From Flavobacterium cupreum (GTDB lineage Bacteria > Bacteroidota > Bacteroidia > Flavobacteriales > Flavobacteriaceae): 64,000 nt of DNA. The notes below the pieces were generated by a model. That model ran no database searches. It had not been told where the DNA came from and was given only the letters and a program-made list of their open reading frames with translations. A program made the position numbers and the translations under genes. The first letter of the stretch is position 1. The number at the start of each line of letters is the position of its first letter. Location of the stretch: assembly GCF_003996965.1 (NCBI RefSeq), contig NZ_QWDM01000003.1:62001-126000 (forward strand), in the 5' to 3' direction. Of this stretch, positions 33,898 to 42,578 are shown piece by piece.

Positions 33898-33995
33898 TAC
33901 TCTCTACTCTTTATTCTATATTCTAAACTCTATATTCTAAACTCTAAATTCTGTACTCTATACTCTCTAATCTATATTCTGTACTCTCTACTCTT
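33898..33995. repeat. Heptamer tandem repeat, 14 units
   Basis: Fourteen head-to-tail 7-mers of consensus TAYTCTN (TACTCTC, TACTCTT, TATTCTA, TATTCTA, AACTCTA ...). No spacers, so not CRISPR. It lies between the stop of 34014-34457 and its terminator, so on the minus strand it is transcribed in the 3' untranslated region. Confidence 0.9.
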
Positions 33996-34013
33996 TTAAC
34001 ATTTTTCAACAAA

Positions 34014-34457
34014 TTAATCTTTCTCCCCTTTTATAAACTTTCCTTCTTTAGAAAATTCGAGGTCAATTTTGTTGGTTAAATCCACATCCAGGTCTTTGTG
34101 TCCGTAATCAATGTGTGTGATTTTTTCGTTCGGATAGTTTTTAGCTACATAGTCTTTGACGGAAGCCGGAATGAATGCAGTCGGAATTGGTTTGTCACCG
34201 CCATCCACCTCGCGATATGAACCATCTTTCCAGAATTCTACTTCTGTTCCGTCTTTCAGTTTAACTTCGTATCCTTTTTCACCGTGTTCTGCGTCTTTTT
34301 TCGCGACGTCTACCGTAGTGTTGCTAAAATGTTTTTTCAGAAAATCCTGAGCCGGCTGTGGCAGCTCTGTCACCGCGATCTTCTTCTGTGCGTTGGCCGA
34401 TATTGCAAGTCCCAGCAATAATGCAGCAAATGTGATTCTCATTTTCATGGTTTGCAT
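34014..34457 (-). CDS. Exported PepSY-like protein
   Basis: 147 residues with a signal peptide (LLLGLAISANAQ). Two PepSY-like halves: ELPQPAQDFLKKHFSNTTVD, GYEVKLKDGTEVEFWKDGSY and then IPASVKDYVAKNYPNEKITH, DVDLTNKIDLEFSKEGKF. Small periplasmic proteins of this kind are common in Bacteroidota and of unknown function. An alternative in-frame start is the ATG at 34446-34448. Confidence 0.75.
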   Translation of the reverse strand: MQTMKMRITFAALLLGLAISANAQKKIAVTELPQPAQDFLKKHFSNTTVDVAKKDAEHGEKGYEVKLKDGTEVEFWKDGSYREVDGGDKPIPTAFIPASVKDYVAKNYPNEKITHIDYGHKDLDVDLTNKIDLEFSKEGKFIKGEKD

Positions 34458-34734
34458 GTTTTAAAATTATTGTTATACTAATTTACAACAGGAGAAAATA
34501 GCTACAAAACATTTTAAGAAATCTTTATAATTTCTAATAAACTCATTTATAAGTTATTGCACAAGCAACACCGCTTTAAAAATACTACTTCACATTTTCT
34601 GAATCTTATTATTTCGAGGTTTATAATTTAGTCAGTAAAATAAAGTTTTAGTGCCGGTCTACATTTTGTAAATTCTAAAGCGCCTGGACAGTCACAGTCG
34701 CAGTCAACAGTTAAACAAGCCTCATCAATAACAA

Positions 34735-34877
34735 ATGAAAACTTCTCAAAAAGAGCTTATCAAGGATACGATTCCGATGCTCAGAAAGCGGTAAAGATCT
34801 GATTCATTATTTTTATGCCCGAATGTTTACCGCACAGCCCGAATTGCGTAATATAGGCAATCAGATCAACGGATAAC
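34735..34877 (+). pseudogene. Flavohemoglobin N-terminal relic
   Basis: MKTSQKELIKDTIPMLRK is followed after a frameshift near 34790 by GKDLIHYFYARMFTAQPELR and IGNQING. This is the start of the globin domain of flavohemoproteins (Hmp), which detoxify nitric oxide. The rest of the roughly 400-residue protein is absent, so it is a remnant. Confidence 0.6.
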
Positions 34878-34992
34878 GAAACATGAAGAACCTGATATCG
34901 GGAGGCTTTTTTTACGTTTTTATTTGGAACCGCTGTTTATTCCCCTAACTTTATTGTTCTTTGTAGAGCAACATATTTTTACTTTAAAACAA

Positions 34993-35646
34993 ATGAACAA
35001 AACAATTTTAGTGGTCGTAATTATAAGTGCTGTTGTCTTTTTTATGGTAAGACAAATGGTCTTTAAACCTTATATGTGGAAAAAAGCAATTCATTGTGAA
35101 GCGCACAAACTGCAGTTAGGAAGTTTTATTTTTAGCAAACAAAGAGGTTCCAACGGGAGTCAGAGCTTCGAAAACAAGTACTTTGTTTTTAAAGTAATCG
35201 AAATCAACGGCGATTTTGTGCGCCTTTCAGTCATTCGGACATTATCTGAAAAAGGAACTATTTCCCAGGGCGATTTTTCGACCACTTCAGCTCATTACAA
35301 AACACTAAAAGAAAATATAACCAATCTGCTCATCACTCCAATTCAGCAAGAAGATTTGTACAAAGGTGACGGTCCCCGTTATGAGCTGAATGATTATTTG
35401 CTTCAGCACTATCCAAGTTTAAAAAAGTCCCGCTACTATTATGAAGATATCCCGGAGGAAAATAAAAACAAACCCCTGCCCACAAATGCAATGGAACTGA
35501 ATATGTATTTCAGCCTGGTGTATTCCAAAAAGGAAATCATTGAAAACCAAAAACTGAGTCCGTGGATTATGAATAACAGCCTCAAAAATGCGCCTGAAAT
35601 TGCAGACAGGCTTTCGGAAAAAATTGATTTAATTATAAATAAATAA
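34993..35646 (+). CDS. Membrane-anchored protein of unknown function
   Basis: 217 residues from the ATG at 34993; the longer frame from a TTG adds an unconvincing leader. One N-terminal membrane segment (TILVVVIISAVVFFMVRQ) and a soluble domain with SFENKYFVFKVIEINGDFVR and a helical C-terminus. I do not recognise the family. It stands alone between the globin relic and the kai promoter region. Confidence 0.55.
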   Translation: MNKTILVVVIISAVVFFMVRQMVFKPYMWKKAIHCEAHKLQLGSFIFSKQRGSNGSQSFENKYFVFKVIEINGDFVRLSVIRTLSEKGTISQGDFSTTSAHYKTLKENITNLLITPIQQEDLYKGDGPRYELNDYLLQHYPSLKKSRYYYEDIPEENKNKPLPTNAMELNMYFSLVYSKKEIIENQKLSPWIMNNSLKNAPEIADRLSEKIDLIINK

Positions 35647-36068
35647 TTTTATTTCTTTCGCAAAAGCCTGTAAACGTTCCCTTTTTTTTAATGTTGTTTA
35701 CTTTTTTTCTACTTTTTTACATTTATTTGTCCATTCTGAAAGTCAAGTTGTCATCACGCTATAACGTGTAAAATGATACAACATGGAAACCAGAATTAAT
35801 ATATTCGAAAGAAACCGCTTTTGGCCTTGCCAAAACAATCGCTGACAAAAATGTCATTCGCAAAAATATGGAACAACTGAATTCGGAAAACTAATCCAAT
35901 GTTGCCCTATTTTACCGATTCCTGCCGCACTATCATTGCATTACAGTTTTCTCTTATATTTCAATTTAGGCTGTGAATTTAATTAAACAGCTGTTAAAAC
36001 TTTAATAAATATTAATGTTAAAGTCTGTAGGAAAACGTATATTTGAGTAAACAGAATATTTAAATAGC
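35647..36068. other. Intergenic region before the kai operon with a predicted -7 box
   Basis: TATATTTG at 36038-36045 is a good -7 box 23 nt before the GTG of kaiC; no clear -33 box. A short protein-like stretch at 35783-35892 (METRINIFERN, and in another frame KETAFGLAKTIADKNVIRKN) may be a relic of a lost gene, unidentified. Confidence 0.4.
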
Positions 36069-37742
36069 GTGCAAAAAGAATCAAAATCAAATAGTTTTAT
36101 ATTTCCCAAAACTCCAACCGGAGTAGATGGTCTGGATGAGATTACAGATGGCGGGTTTCCAAAAGGACGACCAACCTTAATCTGTGGCGGAGCCGGCTGT
36201 GGAAAGACATTGTTATCCATGCAATTCCTTATTAAGGGTATTACAGAATATAACGAACCCGGAGTCTTCATGTCTTTTGAAGAGCCTTCACATGACCTTA
36301 CCCTGAATGTTAAATCACTGGGATTTGACCTTGAAAAGCTCAAAACAGACAAAAAACTCGTAGTAGATTATGTAAGAGTCGAACGATCTGAAATTGAAGA
36401 AGCTGGGGAATACGATCTTGACGGTTTATTCATCCGGTTAGGACATGCCATCGATTCGATAAAAGCCACCCGTGTTGTACTGGATACCATTGAGTCCTTG
36501 TTTTCAGGGCTGGACAATCAGGCGATCCTGAGAGCTGAACTGCGAAGACTGTTTCACTGGCTTAAAACCAAAGGCGTAACCGCCATTATTACAGGAGAGC
36601 GCGGTGAAGCAACGCTAACAAGGCAGGGACTCGAAGAATACGTTTCCGATTGTGTAATTGTTTTGGACCACCGTGTTATCGAACAGGTTTCCACCCGCCG
36701 GCTTCGAATTGTAAAGTACAGAGGCTCTACGCATGGCACCAACGAATATCCGTTCCTTATTGATGATGACGGAATTTCAGTACTTCCGATTACCTCTTTA
36801 AAACTTGACAACGAAGTTTCTTCAGATGTCATTTCGACCGGAGTACCGGGATTGAACAACATGTTTCAGGGCGGAGGTTTTTTCCGTGGCAGCAATATAC
36901 TGGTTTCTGGAACAGCGGGTACAGCCAAAACAACAATTGCCTGTTACTTTGCGGCAGAACAATGCGAAAAGAAAGAGAAAACAATCTATTTTGCTTTTGA
37001 GGAATCGCCACAGCAATTGGTACGAAATATGAAATCGATAAATGTTAATCTGGAAAAATATATCAAAAATGGTACTTTGCAGATTCATTCTTCACGTCCG
37101 TCACTCAATGGTCTTGAACTGCATTTGCTTACCCTGAGAAAATTAATCCGGGATTTTAAACCTACTACCATCATTATTGACCCGATCAGCAACCTGATTA
37201 CAGTGGGTAGTGAACACGAAGTCCGATCCATGCTGGTGCGATTGATAGACATGCTGAAAGTCAATAATATCACTGCCCTTTTTACTTCACTAAACAAGCA
37301 GACTGATAATTTCAGACCGGATCTTGCAGAAGAATCCGTATCGTCATTAGTCGATACCTGGATAACAGTACGCGATATGGAAGGAATCGGGGAACGCAAC
37401 CGCGGTATTTTTATTGTAAAATCGAGAGGAATGGGACATTCCAACCAGGTGCGTGAATTTATCATCACAAGCAACGGAATTGAATTACTGGATGTAGAAC
37501 TGGGTCCGCAGGGAATTCTGACGGGAACAGCAAGAAAATCGCATCAGATCAAGAAAACAATGTCGGATATTAAACTTCAAAACGAGATCAATCGCAAAGA
37601 CAGAGAGATTGCGCGTAAACGCAGGATTCTTGAAGCCAATATAGAAGCGCTTAAAAATGAATTTGAATCTGCCGAGGAAGAATTAAATATCCTGAAAGCG
37701 ACAGAAGAACTACAGGAAAAGCTGGGTTCCAAAAAAAATTAG
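36069..37742 (+). CDS. kaiC: KaiC-like double-domain RecA-type ATPase, GTG start
   Basis: 557 residues. The CI domain carries Walker A GGAGCGKT (about residues 40-47) and the catalytic pair FEEPSH. The CII domain carries GTAGTAKTT (about residue 280) and AFEESPQQL. In CII the region [16 protein letters not shown] aligns with the cyanobacterial phosphorylation loop and retains Ser-Ser where KaiC has Ser431-Thr432. The C-terminus is a coiled coil (about residues 495-557), not the KaiA-binding tail. KaiC homologues outside cyanobacteria act in timing or stress responses. It starts a six-gene operon. Confidence 0.92.
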   Translation: MQKESKSNSFIFPKTPTGVDGLDEITDGGFPKGRPTLICGGAGCGKTLLSMQFLIKGITEYNEPGVFMSFEEPSHDLTLNVKSLGFDLEKLKTDKKLVVDYVRVERSEIEEAGEYDLDGLFIRLGHAIDSIKATRVVLDTIESLFSGLDNQAILRAELRRLFHWLKTKGVTAIITGERGEATLTRQGLEEYVSDCVIVLDHRVIEQVSTRRLRIVKYRGSTHGTNEYPFLIDDDGISVLPITSLKLDNEVSSDVISTGVPGLNNMFQGGGFFRGSNILVSGTAGTAKTTIACYFAAEQCEKKEKTIYFAFEESPQQLVRNMKSINVNLEKYIKNGTLQIHSSRPSLNGLELHLLTLRKLIRDFKPTTIIIDPISNLITVGSEHEVRSMLVRLIDMLKVNNITALFTSLNKQTDNFRPDLAEESVSSLVDTWITVRDMEGIGERNRGIFIVKSRGMGHSNQVREFIITSNGIELLDVELGPQGILTGTARKSHQIKKTMSDIKLQNEINRKDREIARKRRILEANIEALKNEFESAEEELNILKATEELQEKLGSKKN

Positions 37743-37749
37743 AGAGAAT

Positions 37750-38046
37750 ATGAAAAAGGAAGTAGCCGAATGGCAGTTATTGCTATATATAGCGGGTCAG
37801 ACGCCAAAGTCAATAACCGCACTAGAGAACATAAAAAAATATGCCGAAGTACATCTGGCAGGAAAATACAGTATCGAAATTATTGATTTGCTTAAAAGCC
37901 CGCAATTGGCCGAAGGCGATCAAATTTTAGCGGTACCTACTCTTGTTAGAAAATTTCCGGAACCTATTCGTAAAATAATAGGCGATCTTTCCAATGAAGA
38001 AAGAGTACTTGTCGGACTGAATATCAAACCTGTAATCTCTTACTAA
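37750..38046 (+). CDS. kaiB: KaiB-like thioredoxin-fold protein 1
   Basis: 98 residues matching canonical KaiB over its length: [71 protein letters not shown]. KaiB binds KaiC CI after a fold switch. The stop overlaps the ATG of the second copy (TAATG). Confidence 0.93.
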   Translation: MKKEVAEWQLLLYIAGQTPKSITALENIKKYAEVHLAGKYSIEIIDLLKSPQLAEGDQILAVPTLVRKFPEPIRKIIGDLSNEERVLVGLNIKPVISY

Positions 38047-38345
38047 TGGATGATCCCTCTGAAAGTACAAGTGCAGCCAAACATAAATTTATGCTTTTTG
38101 TTTCGGGTATGTCTGTAAAATCAGGGCATGCCATAGAAAACCTGCGTATAATTTGTGACAAGTATTTTACCGATAATTACGAACTGGAAATTATAGACAT
38201 CAGCCGTGATACAGAACAGGCCGTAATTCATCAGATTGTAGCAATACCTACATTAATAAAAACAGATCCTGCACCGAAAAGAATTATCCTTGGTGATTTA
38301 TCAGATAAGGAAAAGGTGTTAAGGATACTAAATATCATTGAATAA
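38046..38345 (+). CDS. KaiB-like protein 2 (diverged)
   Basis: 99 residues, clearly KaiB-like (MLFVSGMSVKSGHAIENLRI, LEIIDISRDTEQAVIHQIVA, IPTLIKTDPAPKRIILGDLS, DKEKVLRILNI) but the central LKNPQLAEEDKILA motif of KaiB is replaced. The second copy may act as a partner or modulator of the first. It overlaps the kinase start by 8 bp. Confidence 0.85.
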   Translation: MDDPSESTSAAKHKFMLFVSGMSVKSGHAIENLRIICDKYFTDNYELEIIDISRDTEQAVIHQIVAIPTLIKTDPAPKRIILGDLSDKEKVLRILNIIE

Positions 38346-39603
38346 TTTGGAGTATAATAATAAAAATATCGAATCCTTATTAAAAGAGATAGCTTCATTA
38401 AAAGAAGAGCTTTATGAATCTAACAGCATTGTCGATGCCATAAAACAGGGAGATGTTGATGCCTTAGTAGTCAATAACAACGGAGTTCCACAGCTTTATT
38501 CGCTCGAAACCGCCGATTACACTTTTAGGCTTTTAATTGAAAAATTCGGACAGGGCGCAGTGAGTATTTCCAAAAACGGACTTATATTATACTGCAATGA
38601 TTATTTCGCCAGACTCATAGAGCTGCCTTCCGAAAAAATAATTGGAAATTATCTCTATGAATATTTCGATGATCCGGACCATTTCACGCCATTAATAGAA
38701 GCCATGAAATATGGTGTTAATACGCACGAAATTGTGTTTAAGACCCTCAATGAAAAAAAGATTTTCCCCGCCTACATTGCCCTGACCGACTTTGAACCCT
38801 CTGTACAGGGTATCGGAATTGTGATTACCGACTTAACAGAAAAGAAAAAGCATGAAGAAGCGTTAATAAAGCATCATAAAGAACTGGAGGAAAAAATTCA
38901 CGAACTGAACCGGATCAACAGCAATCTCGAAGAATTTATTCATGTAATTTCACATGACCTCAAAGAGCCGCTCCGGAAAATCGTCATGCACAATACCAAA
39001 ATAGACGGAAGTTATCTTTCTGAAACAGATGCCAAGTCTATGAATGTCATGAAGTTATCCGCATTACGACTGAATTCACTGGTAGATGATTTGGTAAGCT
39101 ATTCGTCACACACAGCCCAGGAAGAGCGACTGGAAATAGATTTGACAGCCGTCATTGCTGAGGTAAAAGAGGATCTGGAAATAATAATCAACGACAGGAA
39201 AGCCCGTATTGAAACAGGAAAGCTTCCTTTGATCAAGGCCTCAAAAGTGCAAATGCGCCAGCTTTTTTCCAATCTTATTTCAAATGCCATTAAATACAGC
39301 AAGAAAGAAATTCCCCCAATTATTGAAATTTCACAAATTGAGAATTTTAAATCCGAAATTCCGAATCAATCCACTAAATTTGTAAAAATTCAAATCAGGG
39401 ACAACGGCATTGGAATGGAGCAAAATCACCTCATAAAAATTTTTACTATCTTTCAGCGCCTGCATGCTAAAACCGAATATTCGGGCAATGGTATTGGTCT
39501 GGCGATTTGTAAAAAAATTATGGAAAACCATTCGGGATATATCACCGTTGAAAGTGAGCTGAACATTGGAACCACCTTTAATCTCTTTTTTCCAATATTA
39601 TAA
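38338..39603 (+). CDS. PAS-containing histidine kinase, TTG start
   Basis: 421 residues. A coiled-coil start, a PAS-like domain (about residues 65-175), a short coiled coil, then HisKA with the phosphorylated His in HVISHDLKEPLRKI (His206). The catalytic domain has LISNAIKYSKKEIPPIIEIS (N box), DNGIGMEQNH, FQRLHAKTEYSGNGIGLAIC and GTTFNLFF. It lacks the KaiB-like N-terminus of SasA. It is expected to work with the response regulator at 39610, as the stop and next start abut. Confidence 0.88.
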   Translation: MNNLEYNNKNIESLLKEIASLKEELYESNSIVDAIKQGDVDALVVNNNGVPQLYSLETADYTFRLLIEKFGQGAVSISKNGLILYCNDYFARLIELPSEKIIGNYLYEYFDDPDHFTPLIEAMKYGVNTHEIVFKTLNEKKIFPAYIALTDFEPSVQGIGIVITDLTEKKKHEEALIKHHKELEEKIHELNRINSNLEEFIHVISHDLKEPLRKIVMHNTKIDGSYLSETDAKSMNVMKLSALRLNSLVDDLVSYSSHTAQEERLEIDLTAVIAEVKEDLEIIINDRKARIETGKLPLIKASKVQMRQLFSNLISNAIKYSKKEIPPIIEISQIENFKSEIPNQSTKFVKIQIRDNGIGMEQNHLIKIFTIFQRLHAKTEYSGNGIGLAICKKIMENHSGYITVESELNIGTTFNLFFPIL

Positions 39604-39609
39604 TTGCCA

Positions 39610-40011
39610 ATGCTACACAACCTACATATTGTTATTGCAGAAGATGACAGCGATGATGCTGACGTAATGTATGAAACCTTCAATAAAAACCCGAATTTTG
39701 GAAAAGTAAGTCTGGTAAGCAACGGTGAAGAGCTGCTGAATTATCTCAAAAATACTTCTAATGCTATTCCGGATGTTATTCTTACTGATATCAACATGCC
39801 CATACTGGATGGCATTGAAGCATTGCAGCGGATTTTGAATGACGCTGATTTAAAAACCATTCCCTGTTTTGTGTATTCTACGAGTATAAATCCGGCCTAC
39901 AAGGAAAAATGTGACGTGCTGGGTGTAAAAGCCTATCTGATCAAACCATATTCTTTTGAAGCCTTTGAAGAGATTCCAAAAAACATTCTTACGCTCATAG
40001 AACACGAATAA
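39610..40011 (+). CDS. Single-domain (CheY-like) response regulator
   Basis: 133 residues: HIVIAEDDSDDADVMYETF (acidic pocket), phospho-acceptor Asp60 in PDVILTDINMPILDG, and KPYSFEAFEEIP with the conserved Lys. No output domain, so it relays to another protein. The frame also starts at TTG 39604. Five bases separate it from the AraC-family gene. Confidence 0.88.
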   Translation: MLHNLHIVIAEDDSDDADVMYETFNKNPNFGKVSLVSNGEELLNYLKNTSNAIPDVILTDINMPILDGIEALQRILNDADLKTIPCFVYSTSINPAYKEKCDVLGVKAYLIKPYSFEAFEEIPKNILTLIEHE

Positions 40012-40016
40012 TCCCA

Positions 40017-40889
40017 ATGAACAATCCTAAAATTTTCGAATCCAATTATAAAAAACTGGGCTTTCTGGTGCTCGACAGGGATGCTGCGGAGGAAGTCAAC
40101 AGCGATTATTACAAACCTTATATTAAAGTCCTTTTTTTACCGGAAGATTATTCCCTGACCATCGATTTTAAACAGTATACCACTACAACTTCTTCCCTCT
40201 TTTTTATTAACAGCAATCAGTACCTGCAGATTGAAAAAGAAGGCAAAGCACCCGGTTATTTTATGTATTACAACCGTGATTTTTATTGCGTGCAGATTCA
40301 TGATGCCGAAGTCGCCTGTGACGGCTTATTGTTCAATAATATTTTCGAAATGCCCATGACGGCCCTGCCTGAAAAGGAAGCCGGATTTGTTGCAGGAATC
40401 TTTAATCAGATTCAGGGAGAATTTGATGCTGTGGATTCTTCACAGGAAGAAATGATCCGAACCTACCTGAAGCAGCTTATTATAAAGGCAACGCGCATCT
40501 GGAAAGTACAGCAATTGGGTATCCTGAATACGGAACCTTCTAAGGAAATGGATTTCTTCAGGGATTTTAGCCGTCTGGTTGAAATTCACTTCAGAACCAA
40601 ACATACGGTGGCCGATTATGCCGATATTCTTGGCGTTGCCCCGAAAACACTATCCAAAAAATTCAATCGGCTGGAGCTTACACAACCTAACGATATCATT
40701 AAAGACCGCATCATGCTGGAAGCAAAAAGGCTGCTGGGTCATTCTTCCTTAAGTGTAAAAGAAATTGCGTATCAGCTTGGCTATGAAGATCCGGCTTACT
40801 TTAACCGCCTTTTTACCAGTAAAGTTGGCGACACTCCATCTAATTTCAGGAAAAAATACCTCCAAGGGAAAAATGTACAATCAGAATAG
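40017..40889 (+). CDS. AraC-family transcriptional regulator
   Basis: 290 residues. The N-terminal sensory part is about residues 1-185. The C-terminal pair of HTH motifs is EIHFRTKHTVADYADILGVA with TLSKKFNRL, and SSLSVKEIAYQLGYEDPAYF with NRLFTSKVGDTPSNFRKKY. Gene order places it in the kai operon. Its target could be the esterase 78 bp downstream, whose promoter lies in the gap; that is inference. Confidence 0.85.
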   Translation: MNNPKIFESNYKKLGFLVLDRDAAEEVNSDYYKPYIKVLFLPEDYSLTIDFKQYTTTTSSLFFINSNQYLQIEKEGKAPGYFMYYNRDFYCVQIHDAEVACDGLLFNNIFEMPMTALPEKEAGFVAGIFNQIQGEFDAVDSSQEEMIRTYLKQLIIKATRIWKVQQLGILNTEPSKEMDFFRDFSRLVEIHFRTKHTVADYADILGVAPKTLSKKFNRLELTQPNDIIKDRIMLEAKRLLGHSSLSVKEIAYQLGYEDPAYFNRLFTSKVGDTPSNFRKKYLQGKNVQSE

Positions 40890-40923
40890 ACTTTTGTCTA
40901 TTTTAAGAGCCTTACTACCGCCA

Positions 40924-40931
40924 TATCTTTG
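40924..40931 (+). promoter_or_regulatory. Predicted -7 box of the esterase gene
   Basis: TATCTTTG fits TAnnTTTG and lies 35 nt before the ATG at 40967. A TTTG at 40893-40896 is 27 nt upstream, longer than usual. Confidence 0.4.
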
Positions 40932-40966
40932 TCCTATCAAATTATAACTGATAAAACATAAAAGAT

Positions 40967-42016
40967 ATGAAAACTATTAAATTATTACAACAGGGTTTAT
41001 TTATTGCAGCATTGTTTATTGTAAACACCATGGCTACAGCACAAGAAAGACAATACAAAGGCGAAAATGATCCGCAGGTTTTTACAGAAGTCCGTTCGTT
41101 TTTGAAAGCGTTAAATTCAGGTGACGGAAAACCATTAGAACAATTAAGTATTCCGGACGCCAGAAATGTTTTGGTTGGCGCTCAAAAATCCGTAGAAGTG
41201 GATTATTCCGGTATTGAGGAATCTGAAAAAGTGATTTCTCAAAACGGATACAAAGTAAAAATTCACATTACAAAACCTAAAGGGGCAAAATCGAATGCGC
41301 CTGTATTTATCTTCATTCACGGCGGTGGCTGGGTACTGGGAGATTATCCTACCCACAGAAGACTGGTTCGTGATTTAGTTGTAAAAAGTGGTGCCGTAGC
41401 GGTTTTCCCGGACTACACTCCTTCTCCGGAAGCCCAATATCCCGTAGCCATTAATGAAATATATGCTGCCACACAATGGGTAGCCGAACACGGAAAAGAA
41501 ATTGGTGTTGATGGTAAAAACCTTGCCGTTGCCGGAAACAGCGTGGGTGGAAATATGACTGCAGCTATTACTTTAATGGCGAAAGACAAAAAAGGGCCAC
41601 ACATTAAACTACAGGTTTTATTATGGCCGGTAACCGATGCTAATTTCGAAACGGAGTCTTACAATTCTTTTGCAAACGGAAGATTCCTAACCAAAAACAT
41701 GATGAAATGGTTCTGGGACAATTATTTACCTGACAACAACAAAAGAAAAGAAATATACGCTTCTCCGTTGCAGGCTAGTTTAGCGCAACTGAAAGACTTG
41801 CCTCCCGCACTGGTACAAACTGCTGAAAATGATGTTTTGAGAGATGAAGGTGAAGCCTATGCCAGAAAATTAAACGAAGCCGGGGTTCCGGTAACACTAA
41901 CAAGATATTCAGGATTGATTCACGATTACGGTCTTCTTAATCCAATTTCTACTGTGCCTGCCGTACAAACTGCCATTGAACAGGCTGCCGTGGTGATTAA
42001 AACTGCCTTAAAATAA
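40967..42016 (+). CDS. Exported alpha/beta-hydrolase (HSL-type esterase)
   Basis: 349 residues with a signal peptide (NTMATAQ). The oxyanion motif HGGGWVLGD, nucleophile motif AVAGNSVGGNMT (Ser in GNSVG), the Asp in AENDVLRDEGEAY and the His in SGLIHDYGLL make a complete catalytic triad of the hormone-sensitive lipase family. The location is periplasmic or extracellular. It is a single gene closed by a terminator at 42040. Confidence 0.88.
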   Translation: MKTIKLLQQGLFIAALFIVNTMATAQERQYKGENDPQVFTEVRSFLKALNSGDGKPLEQLSIPDARNVLVGAQKSVEVDYSGIEESEKVISQNGYKVKIHITKPKGAKSNAPVFIFIHGGGWVLGDYPTHRRLVRDLVVKSGAVAVFPDYTPSPEAQYPVAINEIYAATQWVAEHGKEIGVDGKNLAVAGNSVGGNMTAAITLMAKDKKGPHIKLQVLLWPVTDANFETESYNSFANGRFLTKNMMKWFWDNYLPDNNKRKEIYASPLQASLAQLKDLPPALVQTAENDVLRDEGEAYARKLNEAGVPVTLTRYSGLIHDYGLLNPISTVPAVQTAIEQAAVVIKTALK

Positions 42017-42039
42017 GCAGTCAAAGCAATAAAATCTCA

Positions 42040-42076
42040 AAAGGGGAATAGTGTCAGAACTATTCCCCTTTCTTTT
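42040..42076. terminator. Bidirectional intrinsic terminator
   Basis: AAAGGGGAATAG, loop TGTCAGAA, CTATTCCCCTTT. 24 bp after the esterase and 30 bp before the end of the convergent gene 42106-42498. Confidence 0.8.
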
Positions 42077-42105
42077 CTAAATATTCAAAAAAAATGTAAA
42101 ACTAT

Positions 42106-42498
42106 TTACAAAAGAGCTTCCACGTAATTGGCGATTTGAGAATCGGTTTGAGCGTTGAAAGACGATTGCACCAATTGCACGGTCAGGAACAGGGTATCGT
42201 CTTTTAATTCCATTTTGACATCATTGTTATCCTCTGAATTGGTCAGATGAATGGTAGTCATTTTCTCTTTCAAAGCTTCTTTCCCCATATCATCGGAACA
42301 TATTTTCTTTACGAATGATTCCACATCATCAAAAACAATATCCAGTCGGGATAATGGATATTCATCATAAGCTGTGAAAGTATTCCAGTCAATGGCTACT
42401 TTAATATCATAACCGGCTCTTTCTTTTAATTTTGCTTCAAAAACCGGAAGTTTTTCTACCTTAATTGATTCGGCTAAACGCTTTTCTGCTAATCCCAT
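42106..42498 (-). CDS. Small soluble protein of unknown function
   Basis: 130 residues, no signal or membrane segment. Acidic and helical with the segments GYDIKVAIDWNTFTAYDEY, LDIVFDDVESFVKKIC and MELKDDTLFLTVQLVQ. I do not recognise the family. Same strand as the TPR gene with an 80-bp gap, so the two may share a transcript. Confidence 0.65.
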   Translation of the reverse strand: MGLAEKRLAESIKVEKLPVFEAKLKERAGYDIKVAIDWNTFTAYDEYPLSRLDIVFDDVESFVKKICSDDMGKEALKEKMTTIHLTNSEDNNDVKMELKDDTLFLTVQLVQSSFNAQTDSQIANYVEALL

Positions 42499-42578
42499 AT
42501 GTATTTGTTTTTTATTAATTACTACACCGCAAATTTATCCGCAGGACTTGTATCAGGCATCACCATTTCTAGTGATTT

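Noticed and set aside
33898..33995. Tandem short repeats as a CRISPR array
   Set aside because: Units are 7 bp, head to tail, with no spacers and no cas genes nearby.
35783..35892. METRINIFERN... as a small gene
   Set aside because: Neither frame gives a supported product; it may be a relic, but the family could not be named.
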